64,000 nucleotides of DNA from Cercis canadensis (Eukaryota; Streptophyta; Magnoliopsida; Fabales; Fabaceae). This document shows, in pieces, positions 34,192 through 45,425 of this stretch (its first letter is position 1; every line of letters starts with the position of its first letter). Location of the stretch: assembly GCA_003255065.1 (NCBI GenBank), contig QAOA01008066.1, forward strand, positions 63,099 through 127,098. Direction: 5' to 3'. The position numbers and the translations under genes are program-made. The notes beneath the pieces were generated by a model. The model did not search any database and was not told the origin of the DNA. It saw only the letters and a program-made list of their open reading frames with translations.

Positions 34192-35255
34192 CTATTTCGA
34201 ATCGGTGCTAGTCACCAGCACAGGCCTTAGCTCAGCTTCTTTATCACAGATAACTTCTCCAATATACTCGCAAACGAAACTTCCTGAGGGAATAAATGAA
34301 CGCGTTCTGACACGCCAAACTTTCAAATAAGTTTTAAAGATTTCCAGTTGGAACTGAATACCGCATTGACTAACCCTATTGATGCAAGAGGCAGAGCACT
34401 TGCAATAAGGACCACACTCATAAATCAGTGATTTCCCGTCAGCAATAAGTTTTCTGTTGAAGTTATAAGGCATTATCCCACCATTCTTTATGGCACATAA
34501 ACATTTCTCATGTTCCAGACATCTACCTATGCAATCACAGCCTGGGAGCATGGATTGCTTGAACCATTTTAGATATTCAATATTAACTATGTAATCAAAT
34601 GGTGGAGGTTTTTGGCCATCATTTCTTGATGTCACTACACGAATAGGAAAATTTTCTTGTCCTTGTGAGATATCATTCACACAAACCACATCCTTTTGGG
34701 CTATATGAGTTTTTGACTTATTGGTCTTCCTTGAAGTAAGACTTGCAGGTTGCAATAAAATATCATTCAAACAAGCCACATCCTTTTGAGCTATATAAGA
34801 TTTTGATTCATTTTCCTTCCTTGGAGTAAGGTTTGCAGGNGTGAGATATCATTCACACAAACTACATCCTTTTGGGCTATATGAGTTTTTGACTTATTGG
34901 TCTTCCTTGAAGTAAGACTTGCAGGTTGCAATAAAATATCATTCAAACAAGCCACATCCTTTTGAGCTATATAAGATTTTGATTCATTTTCCTTCCTTGG
35001 AGTAAGGTTTGCAGGTTGCCCTGAAATTCTATTCAAGAAAAAATTGAATACAAGCTTTCCAAAATCTCCTCTCCCTTGGGTCATCTCGTCCACTTGATAC
35101 AAGCCATCATAAATATATCTGTAGTTTGTACTACTTGTAGAAACTTTGAAGATAACTCTCACGAGAGTTTTAGCATCCATACTGTTCCTCAAAGCAAGAT
35201 TTCCACGTTTCAGTTTCTGATCTGTTGGCTTAACACTACGAACTCTTGGAAGCAA
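34192..35255 (-). pseudogene. Captured SUVH histone methyltransferase fragment (SRA end, pre-SET, SET start)
   Basis: The parent family (SUVH) methylates histone H3K9 and binds methylated DNA through its SRA domain. Reading leftward: KLKRGNLALRNSMDAKTLVR, YIYDGLYQVDEMTQGRG and GKLVFNFFLNRISGQPA, the C-terminal half of SRA (about 35220-35015); pre-SET zinc cluster GCDCIGRCLEHEKCLCAIKN and YECGPYCKCSASCINRVSQ (about 34540-34360); and the SET start FQLEIFKTYLKVWRVRTRSF with SFVCEYIGEV (about 34345-34245). The rest of SET, including the catalytic NHxCxPN region, is absent. The normal KSRGWGVR reads YLKVWRVR. The linker holds two tandem copies of a ~30-residue unit (QPANLTPRKENES / QPASLTSRKTNKS). 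Confidence 0.88.
34665..35015. repeat. Dovetail duplication across the N at 34840 (34665-34839 = 34841-35015)
   Basis: 175 bases on either side of the N match, starting GTGAGATATCATTCACAC and ending GTAAGGTTTGCAGG. The join sits inside the SUVH linker, which itself has a real ~90-bp internal repeat that may have confused assembly. Confidence 0.85.
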
Positions 35256-35631
35256 TATTGCACATTCTGTTTTTGTACGTAACCATTTTTGTGAAGCAAA
35301 GAGAAATGATGACAAAAGGCTTCCATTCTTCTTACAGGTAGAGATAGAGAGAAGGGAAAAAGGTAGAGAGAGAAGGGAAGAAGAGGAAAGATGATAAGGT
35401 GCTAATTTTTGTACCACTTCGGTGCCACATCAGCTTCTTTTATTGCCACATAGATAAATCGTTTACCATATTAACACTAAACTGATGAGGTTATAATTGG
35501 GGGCCGGGAATGACGACAGAGACTCAATTAAAAAAATTTCAAACTATAAAGACTCCAAAAGAGAAAAAATAAATTATAGAGACATGATTGAAAATTCGTC
35601 CATACTATAGGGATATGTAATACATTTTAAC

Positions 35632-38544
35632 CGCAAAAGAATTTATTTTCAGCTCCCTTTTCGGCTGATAAGTGGATTCAAAGTGTTCAGTTATGTTCTG
35701 TTATTGGTTGTAGTTAGATAGTCTTGTTACTGGCATAGTTTTATGATCTATTCTCTCGGCGACTAGTTCCTGGCCTAAATGAGAACTAGGTATTTCATCA
35801 TTATTTTGCATGGCACAACCAAATCACATTGTATCTAGATCTCTTGTCCATTTTTGCTATGCATGTCTAGTCACTATGATGTTATTCCTACACTATTAGT
35901 TTTCTTCAATTTAAACCAAATGAAGATAAAATTGTGTGGTCTCGCTAGCTTAGTGATATTCTTCTTATTTCAGTTCTAAAGTTTAAAATGGCAAACAGTA
36001 TATAATTAAAGTGCAATTGCTTGACTTTTCTTTTGCAGGTTCTTATGTCACTCATGAAACAAACCACTTCGTTTATTTTTATTTGGATCAGAAAGCAGTT
36101 TTACTATCTAAATCTGGCTAGCCATATTCTGGTGACAAAGATGTTGACAGCAATGGGAATTGTCTTGTGTATGCTGCTATAATTAACTCCTGTATGTATT
36201 AGATTAACTGGCACTTAAACTCCTTCCAGGACATTCTTGTGCTTGTATATCTAATTTCTTGTAAACTGGTTTTGAAGTTTGAATATGAATATAAAATTTC
36301 AATACTTCTGGCTTACCTCCCCTCTATTCATGTATGATGTCAGATATTTGTGGTTCAGTTCTTGATAGCTTTATGCCTCCACTTTATCACATTATATATT
36401 GGGAGACGGTTTAGATTTCAAAGAATGATTTTGCCATCACCTTGCCTTGCCTTTGTTTAGGAAATATGATTGTGACAAAGGACCCTTAGATAAATTGGGT
36501 CTAATCTTCAAACATTTTGGTTGAAAGCTTGTTGCTGATATTTTGTGGAAAAAAAGTTAGTTATGAACAGCATACAATTTGAAAGAATTTGTGAATAGAA
36601 GAGTAAAAAAGACTTTGATTTTGAAGCTTTTTTATTTTATTATTTCTTTTTGCTGTGAATGTGAAATGTTGACACTACTTTGTTTTTCGTGTGGCTAGAG
36701 TACCAACAACATACAATTTGAAATTTCAGGAATATGTTTATGACTACATCATAGAATTTGTCTTGAGCATCAATAGCATTTGTAGCCATTACCCTGTTGA
36801 TGACTCCACCCATTCCTTTTAGCATCAGTTCATTGGTTTGTTAGCACAACTTTAATATAGATTCTCAGTGGATGGTGGAAAAGATTCTCAATGAATTTTA
36901 CTAGTTATGCAGGATAAGATTTTCTTCTCCTTGTCTGCGCAAAGCCTCCGGCCATTTTTTGGCTTGGAGATGTGGCTGGAACATCTGTTTGGAGAGTGCA
37001 GTTTCGATTGCATTTATATCCTTAAATTAGGATTTTGGTTGCCAGATATTCTGACTTTTCCTTTGACCATCAGTCTTTAATAGGTTTTATAATTTGCTAT
37101 AACTGTGTGTAATATAGTTTTTTACATGTCAAGACTATGTTCATTTGCTTAATTATACTCTTAACATCTAGCCAAAAGAGATGCACAATGCTTCGGTTTA
37201 TTTGAATTTTTTTTTTTTTCATTCTTTCTTAACTCACAATATCATTATATATGTTGTCAAATGTTTCAAAAACGTTTTGTTAATGGAGATAATCTTTAGT
37301 TTTGCTTGTGTTAGTGATATTGAGAACCAAAAAATATTTTTGTAAACTTTTCTTTTCTGTCCAACCAAACAAAGGAAATTTTTTCTAGGAAATTATTTAG
37401 TGAAACAAACAATAGGAAATTTTAGAATAGGAAATTTTTTTTGTAGAAAAATTTTCTATAAAAATTTTCACACAAACGGACCCTTAATTCATATGAATAC
37501 TATTTAAAGGCTATTGGAAACCATAATCAAGCAGATTAACAGTTTGCTTGAAAGCTAATTAGAGCTCTAAATTTATGGTGATTCTTCTGCAGGAATCTGT
37601 AAATCAGTCTCTATTAAACGTCCTTAGTTAACCATGGATAGAAAAAAAGGTGGCAAAAAGAGAACCCTCCATTGGTGGTTACTACGACTTTACTCTTACA
37701 AGCATTTGAGAAATGGACATTAAATTACATGGAAACCAAAATGGAAGGAAGTGTCGGATTTGCAGTTAAAGGAAAAATGTTTTGGTGCTGAATTTTTACT
37801 CTGGTGTGTTTGTATAATTTTTGATATAATTCATGAAATTGCGTATCTCTGTTCAATTTAAAACTTTTGCCATACAATTCATTTCCAGGGAATCCCTATC
37901 ATGTCATGTAGAGTGTCTGTCAAAATAGCATTATTTTAAATAACTTTTTGAGGTTACAATCTTTGTGGTATTCTTGATGGAGTTTTGTTAGTGTGGCAAC
38001 TAAAATCATCAAATGGAGAATTTTTTTGGCTTAACATGCGTATTGAATATCATAAGCATTTACTAGAGATTTTTCATCTCCCAGGAATGCTATATGAAAT
38101 TTTTGTCTTAAATTTGGATAAATGAATTGAAAAACATCTTTCAAGAAGCTGGTTTGAAATCTCAAATTTGTGATTTTATTAGAAACACACTGATTATGAG
38201 AGCACTGTTTTAATGAGGTCTAGAAATATACAATTAGATATTTCATGATATTGTGCAAAGAGCATGATATGGTGTAAACAATTTTAGGAAGTCTTGTGTG
38301 CTAGTGGGGATAACCTTGAAGTAGACCAATTTACATCCCTTTATCTGATTTAATATATGAAAGCTATGCTAGATTTTGGTTCAATTTTCCATCTCAAAAT
38401 GAGTTATAAATTAGATTTAGAAGTTCAGCCTCTTGAATTCAATGTAAAGCAATTTGGGATACGGCGGATGTCATTTCTGGGTAGCATAATTCAATTTAAA
38501 TCAAATGTTTTCTGTGATGGGCTAGTTTGGAGAATTTTCATTTG
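35632..38544. other. Unassigned 2.9-kb stretch between two related gene-carrying elements
   Basis: AT-rich throughout, with no open frame worth reporting and no recognisable domain. 37360-37490 contains GGAAATTTT/AAAATTTTC inverted motifs ending CACACAAACGGACCCTTAA, reminiscent of the end of a MITE, but its partner end was not found. It may be host intergenic or intron sequence. Confidence 0.4.
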
Positions 38545-38973
38545 GTTAAAATGTACTGTAGATCCTTATAGTTTGAATGAATTTTGAATTGGGTTTCTAT
38601 AATTTTTTTTTTCCTCTTTTAGAGTCTTTATAGTTTGAAATTTTTTTAATTGGGTCATTGTTATTACCCCGGTTATAACTCTATCAATTTAGTGCTGACA
38701 TGACAAACAGTTTGTTTTATATGACAATAAAAGAAGCTAACACCAAAGTGAATAAAAATTGTCATCTCATAATCTATCTTTTTCCCTTCTCTCTCTATAC
38801 CTGTAAGAAGAATGGAAACAAAAATAGCTTGACTAATCCTTCAACCTTCTCCAAATACAAATCCTCTTCCCAATCCATGGAGTAAAATCGGTGGAAGGTT
38901 TCATATTGTCCTTTTTTTTCACCTTTTTACTATTTGTTACTCGTTGTAGGATCTCTTTTGCTTTCCATTTTTT

Positions 38974-39400
38974 AAAAAAGAAAAAGAAAAAGGAGAAATG
39001 AGTGAAATTGCATAGAAAATGCCTGTAAAAGCCTTCAAAGGAAAACATATAGATTCTATGTCTCTCTTAATCTGGCCAGAGAAGGGGAACGAAAAGAAAC
39101 TAGCTATTGCAAAAATAGTCTGCAAAAGGGTGGTCTCATTAGGAATAGACTTGATAGTGGTTAAGCACAAATGATATTGGATATACNGAAAAAGAAAAAG
39201 AAAAAGGAGAAATGAGTGAAATTGCGTAGAAAATGCCTGTAAAAGCCTTCAAAGGAAAACATATAGATTCTATGTCTCTCTTAATCTGGCCAGAGAAGGG
39301 GAACGAAAAGAAACTAGCTATTGCAAAAATAGTCTGCAAAGGGGTGGTCTCATTAGGAATAGACTTGATAGTGGTTAAGCACAAATGATATTGGATATAC
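38974..39400. repeat. Dovetail duplication across the N at 39187 (38974-39186 = 39188-39400)
   Basis: 213-base blocks on either side match almost perfectly, both ending AAATGATATTGGATATAC, with the right one continuing. An unmerged contig overlap is likely. The minus-strand open frame here (ending near 39170/39384, MCLTTIKSIPNETT) appears twice only because of this. Confidence 0.88.
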
Positions 39401-39663
39401 TAGTACGAGGCTTCACTTTAATCATACCAGTACTCTTTATGTATCTTGTTCTACCATTCAAAAAATATGTCACTTATGTCTGCTAATGCAATTTATGAGC
39501 TTGATATTTATTTGAAGATCCTATGATTTTCTTAGTGGATCTGACACCTATACATGGACCCTTTTACATTGCTGTATTAATTTATTTTGTTTAATCCTGT
39601 ATGTAAATTATCTGGTTCCAATTAGATTTCTTATTTTTTGTATGTTATTGAAATGCTGTGGCA

Positions 39664-40074
39664 GGAGGCAACCAGTAAAATTCTGTCACACGGACCAATC
39701 CTGGAAGTGGAAGGTCACCCAGTGTTGGGGTTTTGGGAAGGCTTGGTCTACTTGGTAGGGAACAGATATTGAATGGTCTTCCATATGTCAATCAATTGAA
39801 TCAGTTACTGCAAAATCCAGCCATATTGCAGACCATGCAAAGTTTACTTTTGAATCCCCAGTATATGAATCAGGTATGACTTCTAATAAAACTAGGCTGA
39901 AGACACGTTAGTTGCTTGAGAATGTTGTTCCTTCTCATGTTGAATGGGAATTTTGAATTTCTGATCCTCAGCCTTAGTCCGCAACTACGTAATTTGGTTG
40001 ATATGAATCCTCGATTAAGAGAATTGATGCAAAATCTGGAACTTTTGCGTCTGTTTACTTCTCCAAAGAGACAA
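39664..40074 (+). pseudogene. Captured ubiquilin (DSK2-like) fragment with intron
   Basis: The parent family shuttles ubiquitinated proteins to the proteasome through UBL and UBA domains and central STI1 repeats. Exon 1 (about 39664-39874) encodes GRLGLLGREQILNGLP and NQLLQNPAILQTMQSLLLNP, ending NPQYMNQ at a GTATGA donor. After an intron of roughly 95 bp ending CCTCAG, exon 2 encodes SPQLRNLVDMNPRLRELMQN and LELLRLFTSPK. This is the STI1 region found in DSK2. No UBL or UBA domain is present, and the frame runs into the right TIR. The preserved intron shows that genomic DNA, not mRNA, was captured. Confidence 0.85.
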
Positions 40075-40508
40075 TGGAAGAAGAAGGTAGAGAGAGAATG
40101 GACGAAAAGAAAAGATGAAGTGGTAATTTTTATGTTACTTTGGTGTCATGTTAGCTTTTTTTATTGTAACATAGACAAATTATTTATCATGTGAGCACTA
40201 AACTAACAAATCAGTTATAATCGAGAGTGATGACAAAGACCCAATTAAAAAAAAAAAATCAAACTATTAGGACCCAAAAAAGAAAAAAAAATCTAATTCA
40301 AAATTCATTTGAACTATAGAGACTTGTAGTACATTTTAACATTTTCTTTTTCAAAATGAAATCAACCTTGTTAAGTAGCCTCCCGTGAAAGAAAGTTTAT
40401 AAAAAAAAAAAAAAAAAACTTAATCTATACACTTGACTTATTTGTAAAGATAATATTTTGATATATAATAATTGAAACTGCATGCATCTATATTTGTACA
40501 TTCAAGTA

Positions 40509-40740
40509 ATTTTTTTTTTTGTTACAAAAGGGAAAGAAAGAGAAAACTTACACTCTAGAGAAGGCAACAGTCATCCTATCAACAAACAAACTTGCCCATA
40601 TCTCAGGGGGAGGTTGATCATAAAAAGACCAACCTTCACTCCCTAAAGCGCTCTTTTTTGCCAAAAAAATCTGCACCTTTATTGGCTTTTCTTAGCACAT
40701 GAGCACTTGCACTTGCCAACTTCGCAAAATATGTGACGAT
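40509..40740 (-). pseudogene. LINE RNase H tail remnant
   Basis: Reading leftward with one or two indels: AHVLRKANKGADF, then GSEGWSFYDQPPPEIWASLF and VDRMTVAFSRV, the C-terminal end of plant L1-type RNase H/polyproteins. It is followed on the minus strand by a short A-rich tract (40509-40522), perhaps the remains of a poly(A) tail. It is too short for more detail. Confidence 0.6.
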
Positions 40741-40749
40741 GCTTGAATC

Positions 40750-40798
40750 CAAGGTCGGGTTGGTCTTCAAGGTCGGGTTGAGCTTCAAGGTCGGTCTG
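40750..40798. repeat. 18-bp tandem repeat, 2.7 copies
   Basis: CAAGGTCGGGTTGGTCTT (40750), CAAGGTCGGGTTGAGCTT (40768) and CAAGGTCGGTCTG (40786). It stands at the start of a GC-richer stretch (40740-41090) with CGGGTTT and TTGGGCCCATATTGG motifs that looks like an LTR remnant, although no LTR ends could be fixed. Confidence 0.8.
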
Positions 40799-41139
40799 AA
40801 ATATATAAAAACAAAGGGGTCCGGGTTTTATTTGCGGGCTCCGAAGCTTAAGTTAGGTCGGTCCGATCTAAGATGTATCCAAAATGATGGTTCCAACCAA
40901 AAAGCAGAATCTGGTTACCTGTAACGGATGAGGTTATTTATAGGAAACGGAAAGCAGGAGGTGACGGATCACAGAAGAACCGGGTCCAAGATTTATCGGG
41001 TTTAGGATTTGTGGCCTAGCAAGACATTGGGCCCATATTGGATATTGGGCTTGATGCTAAATTATTGGGCTGACAATAATGAACTATGACAATATGCAAA
41101 TTAGCATCCGCGTTCTTTAACTATCTAGTCGCCTCTAAA

Positions 41140-41497
41140 GAGTCTGTTTCAGATGGTAGTTGATTTGTTGCCTACACTAACATTTATTTGCTCAGCCTCT
41201 AAACCATTACATCCACTCGTTAGGTAATCTTAAGTCTCAACTAAGAGCTGCTACTTATTCTTCTCTTCTGCATATTACTTTTGTATGTTTCTCAACTTTC
41301 ATAGTACAATGTCACTTATCACAAAAAAAAAGTTATTATAATGTCATTTTCTTTTTGCCTTTCATGGACAAATCACTGAAAGTGCTGCCAAGTTAATGTG
41401 GTTCAAATATTTAATGTTGGAGCTAGTTTTCATTTTCCTTCAAAGGCCCCATCTCATTGTCACAAGAGATTATATTTGATCCATCATTAGTCACTGC

Positions 41498-41534
<37 letters not shown>

Positions 41535-41879
41535 TNTTTTTTTTAAATTGTTGTTATTAACTGCAAAAGCACCTACAATAATATGATTGCAGTGGTCTTC
41601 TTAACCACAATTTTCCACAATTGTAATCGCCTTTCAGCACATTTTTGTCAAATTTTGGCAATACAACGGCAACCGTGAAACGATGGCGGGGTTTTTGGTA
41701 CAGCTAATGATGCGTTTTACTTTTAATTCTAGTTAACGTTTTCAGTCCCCTTTCACTAACAAATAACAATTAAGAAAGCGTACTGCAAAAAAAAAAAAAA
41801 AAGTAGTTTTTAGTTGAAAAGTACTTATGCCTTTTTTTTTACATTTTTATAACACATTCTAATGATTTAGTCATGAAAG
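41140..41879. repeat. Left outlier copy of the Kunitz-locus non-coding repeat
   Basis: Matches 51390-51865 and 52111-52450: TTGATTTGTTGCCTACACT, GCTCAGCCTCTAAACC, ACTGCAGTTTTT..., GCACCTACAATAATATG and CGGCAACCGTGAAAC occur in the same order. The homology resumes at 43818-44040 after the hAT-like insertion. An N at 41536 lies in a poly-T run of more than 30 bases and probably marks an unresolved homopolymer join. Confidence 0.8.
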
Positions 41880-43817
41880 CAATGTTTTAAAAACCGAACC
41901 GGTGAGCGAACCGGTTTGGCAAAAAATACCGGTCAAACCGGTTGGACCGTCCGGTTGAACCGGTTTAACCGAAACTTTTTTTAAAATTAAAGATTCAAAA
42001 GGAAAACATAAAGAATAAAAAACAAATCATCAAATTCAACTTATAAGTGAAAATCTCAAACTTAAAAATTAAAATACATAGTCTTAAAACTTAATTCAAT
42101 GAGTTTCTAACTCTAGTAGGCCATCAAATATACAAAACATGACAGCATTAGAATTACCAGCCTTTCCTAACTTGTTACCATCTTATTCTTGTCCATTCAA
42201 TCAAAATTAATACACTCACATTGTCATCATAAAATGAACAAGTTATCACCCAAATACATAGCCTTTCTGAATTCTAGTTCCCCCAAGGCCTATCTTAATT
42301 CTGGTGACAGACCTTGCGGTTGCTCGGGATTTATCAATGGGGAGCTTTGAGGATGCACTGCAATTGGTGAGGATGAAATATCTATACCAATTAACCAAAT
42401 GAACATCAAGTTCTAAATCACAAAACAGACAGCAATACTAACAACATAAGAAAGCAAATATGAGACTTGGACAACTCAAACTGTAAATAATCGAAATTTC
42501 AAAGCTGTAGATTTCTTAAAGCCAACAACCCCTCAAAAAGAATAATCTAATATTCAGTTTCTTATACTTGTGTATCTCACTCTCATATTTTAAACCCGAT
42601 TAAAAACAACTTTGCCCCATCACAATATCATGCCCAGAATAAATACTATCTAATGATATGCAAAGAGAACAACTTGAGAAACAATTAGTGGTGCTTTTTC
42701 TACATAATATAAACCTACAAATCACGGATGATAATCACATAGAAGCACCTGAAATCTGAAGCAGAGAGCAATTTGATTAAAATACCAATCCATGTTATTC
42801 AGAGAGAAGAGAATTATAAGTAACTAGTGCTTATACTTGATGACCGTTTTTTTCACTTTTCGCACAATAAACTATTGGTATTCTAATCAAATTGTTGCAT
42901 GGAGTTGAAGCCATTGGAGATTGGCCATAATGAGCCAGAGGATTAGCCTTTTGGCTTTCTTTGTCCAATGCAAAACTAAAAATACATGGAAAGACACTGT
43001 GACAGACCATTTTACCTGCATGAGAATATTTTGGGCATTAATTTCCAAAGCTCGAGGAGTATCACAAACGAACAAAACCCTCAGGGAGGAAGTCAAGGCA
43101 ATCGAAAATTTCCAGCACGAAGGAAACAATTTATCGGAAGCCAAACAGAGTAAAAATGAAGCGAGATTTCGTGTTAGCTCTTACAAGTTACAATTGCAAC
43201 AAGAGGAAAATAAATTGAAAGAAGGTTGGTAAATAATTGAGGAAATGATGTAGTTACCTTGGGAGGGCTCAAAATGGGGAAAGAGGGGCTCTTAGAAAGG
43301 GAATTAGAGCTATGGCCGTTGGAGATTACAGAGAGAGAGGGCGCCACAGGTACTGCTAGTGTTTGTGCCATATTGTTACTGTCTTCACTCTTCACTGCGT
43401 ATTCGGACGAAGACGACGAAGAAGGAGAAGGGAGAATTTAGAGGATGTGCAGAAAGGCTTATCCTTCCAACTCAATGGGTTGACTGCATGAAATGAGGGG
43501 GTGTCTTGGCTACGGATTTCGAAATGTGTTTGGGGAAATAGAAGCAGAAACTCGAGGAGAGGGAGAAAGGAGGTCTGAAACAAGTGCCAAACGACACCAT
43601 TTTGCGTGAAATCTACAAAAAAACAAAGAGTTTTGTGAACCGGCCGGTTATTGAAAACCGGTACCGGTTCATCGGTTTTCCGGTTCGCACCGGTTCACAC
43701 CGGTTTTTATCGGTTTAACCGCCTCACCGGTTTTATCCTTTGAACCTAGCCGGAAATCAAAACGGGTACCGGTCCGACCGGTTGAACCGGACGGTTCGGT
43801 CCGGTTTTAAAACCTTG
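41880..43817. mobile_element. CCGGTT-rich hAT-like element carrying gene-like sequence
   Basis: Ends CAATGTTTTAAAAACCG and (inverted) CAAGGTTTTAAAACCG, flanked by a perfect 8-bp target duplication CATGAAAG at 41872-41879 and 43818-43825. The paralogous repeat at about 52446 has CATGAAG without the element, an approximate empty site. Subterminal zones (41895-41985 and 43635-43810) are packed with ACCGGT/AACCGGTT motifs. 8-bp duplications and repeated subterminal motifs point to hAT. No transposase is present. The interior contains gene-like sequence (42887-43395), so this is a non-autonomous element with possible captured exons. Confidence 0.82.
42887..43395 (-). pseudogene. Possible captured first exons of a plastid-targeted-type gene
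   Basis: Reading leftward, an ATG near 43374 opens MAQTLAVPVAPSLSVISNGH, then SSNSLSKSPSFPILSPPK, a Ser/Pro-rich, acid-poor leader like a chloroplast transit peptide. It ends exactly at a CCCAAG|GTAACT donor (43260/43259). Further left, another open stretch includes CWKFSIALTSSLRVLFV and ends at CATGCAG|GTAAAATGG (near 43018). Two ORFs each ending at a splice donor suggest captured exons. I do not recognise the parent gene, and the second stretch may be chance. Confidence 0.4.
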
Positions 43818-44050
43818 CATGAAAGATCTAGTCTTTCTACACAATGGGAAACTATGAACCGACTGTGTCTATTCATTATCTGCAACTTGGCTTCTTAATT
43901 AATAGCGAAAGGTTACTATCAGAATTGGTTATTGAGCTGCATGCCTCTAGCTATAATTAATGTGGTAGTTGATTTGCTTCACACAAGTGCAAAATCCGTC
44001 TTTTTATCTTTGACGTACAACACAACAAGTGGTCTTTGTGACAAAGATAA
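43818..44050. repeat. Continuation of the Kunitz-locus repeat copy
   Basis: Matches 52455-52670 almost base for base (ACAATGGGAAACTATGAACC, TTCATTATCTGCAACTTGGC, GACGTACAACACAACAAGTG). No coding sequence. Confidence 0.8.
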
Positions 44051-45320
44051 TAAAAGAAAAGTTGTCTTTAGATAAATGACAAAGATATTAGGAATAGAAT
44101 GATCATTTCATTCTATTGTTTGGTAGTTTTATTAAATTAATATGATGGAATTAGAATTCGTCATAAAATAAATGTGTGTCCCTTATTCAAAATGTGGTTT
44201 TATAGGTGTTAAATAAGTTATATTTAATAATATTAGTATTTTATGTCATTTAGTAAAAATAATGAGATTATGTTGGAAAAATAAAGCATTAATTACATTT
44301 CATAAAGCATTAAATCACTTTACCATCTCTCAATGCAGGAATGATATTTCCTACTTTAGTGACATCAGGCTTAGAATAGATTCATCATTCTTTACATTTC
44401 TTAGCTACAAGCATAGGAATGCTTATTCTATAAAATAGACCATGGAATAAAATCACCCATCCTATTAATCAAATGTGCACTAATATATTATATATTAAAT
44501 TATTTTAAGGCCTTCTTCTAATAATTTAAAATTTTAGGGTGAATTTCATTTTAACATAATGTTAAAGTCTCTTTAACTAAACAATTAGGAGATCAATCAC
44601 CATTTTTTTCACTTTCTCAATATGAGTGAGTATGTATTTTATACATGCTTCAAATTTAAAGAAAATTTTACGTTTAGAGGCCTATTAAATCCAAAATCAT
44701 TCTAGAACTACTTACGCTCCTATTATATTTTTACTATCAGACATCACTTCTTGAAGTAAAATTATCTATTAAGTACTGCGAAATTATTGTACTTGTCAAT
44801 TCTATATAATTTTTTGCCACCTAGAAGAACATGATCCAACAATCTCGGTCCTCTGCCTCACTGAAAGCCAATGTTCATTTTCCACCTATAGTCCTCGATG
44901 TAGTGGCATATCTAAATCTTTAAAATACTCTCAAATTGCGATAGCATTTGTCATCAATTTTAAACATCAGCTTTAAGAGCTATAATATGTGGGTGTGAAA
45001 TAATATATCTGTTTTTTTTTATTATTGAAATTCTTATCTCAGCTCCTCCACTACACTGACTTTGTAAAAATAAGTTATTAATTATTTAAGGATTTTCTGT
45101 TATTGTGACTGTGAAATGGATGATGTATGCACTTCCACGTAACTACTATGCAATCCACAGAGTAAGACGTGAAGGTTTTATAGAGTTCAACACCAGTTCA
45201 GTTTTAGTACAAGGTCTCACAAGAGGATATAAAATTGCAACCAAAAAGGTTTTCTAAGCTTATCATAATTAACTAAGTCGGTGAGTATTTGAATGGCTTA
45301 AGACTCAACATAGCATTAAT
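44051..45320. other. Unassigned AT-rich stretch
   Basis: No open frame with recognisable content. 44085-44150 (GGAATAGAATGATCATTTC) and 44420-44465 (AATAGACCATGGAATAAAATC) are loosely inverted and may be the ends of an old MITE. I could not establish a target duplication. Confidence 0.35.
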
Positions 45321-45332
45321 AATACTTGATGG

Positions 45333-45425
45333 TAAGCTACTAGATATAGTCTAGTAGTAAGAGATTTGAATAGTATTCAAGATGTTAAGGGTCCGAACCT
45401 CCTTATTATCATGGAACCAAAAAAA
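45333..45425 (+). mobile_element. tRNA-derived SINE, about 93 bp
   Basis: Contains an A-box-like TAGTCTAGTAGTAAGAG (about 45350) and a B-box-like GGGTCCGAACCTCC (about 45390), spaced as in a Pol III promoter, and ends in an A-run. AATACTTGATGG (45321-45332) and AATATTTGATGG (45426-45437) flank it as a 12-bp target duplication with one mismatch. It is short for a plant SINE but has all the hallmarks. Confidence 0.65.

Larger units (their letters stand above)
32972..35631. mobile_element. Gene-carrying TIR element (Pack-MULE type) with SUVH fragment
   Basis: The left end GTTAAAATGTACTGCATG and right end TAATACATTTTAAC are inverted, and similarity continues inward for about 250 bp (left about 32972-33240, right about 35395-35631). 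It includes AGTTTAGTGCTGACATG against its inverted counterpart near 35480, and the CTTCTCTCTCT tract. The length of about 2.66 kb includes a 175-bp apparent duplication at the N at 34840. Long TIRs with a captured host gene fragment fit a Pack-MULE, but I could not find a clean 9-bp target duplication, so the superfamily is inferred. The element at 38545-40340 has the same termini. Confidence 0.75.
38545..40340. mobile_element. Gene-carrying TIR element (Pack-MULE type) with ubiquilin fragment
   Basis: Begins GTTAAAATGTACTGTAG and ends TAGTACATTTTAAC. The inverted ends run about 200 bp (left 38545-38790, right 40125-40340) and match the termini of 32972-35631 closely, including the AATTTAGTGCTGACATGAC segment and the CCTGTAAGAAGAATGGAA tract. 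The nine bases before TGGTTAAAATG are ATTTTCATT and the nine after the right end are ATTTTCTTT, a possible target duplication with one mismatch. A 213-bp duplication surrounds the N at 39187. Confidence 0.75.

Noticed and set aside
40750-40798. Regular repeats examined as a possible CRISPR-like array
   Set aside because: The units are directly adjacent, without unique spacers, and the DNA is plant nuclear. It is a minisatellite.
45340-45410. A genuine tRNA gene
   Set aside because: A and B boxes are present but no cloverleaf with acceptor stem can be formed, and flanking target duplications plus an A-tail show it is a SINE.
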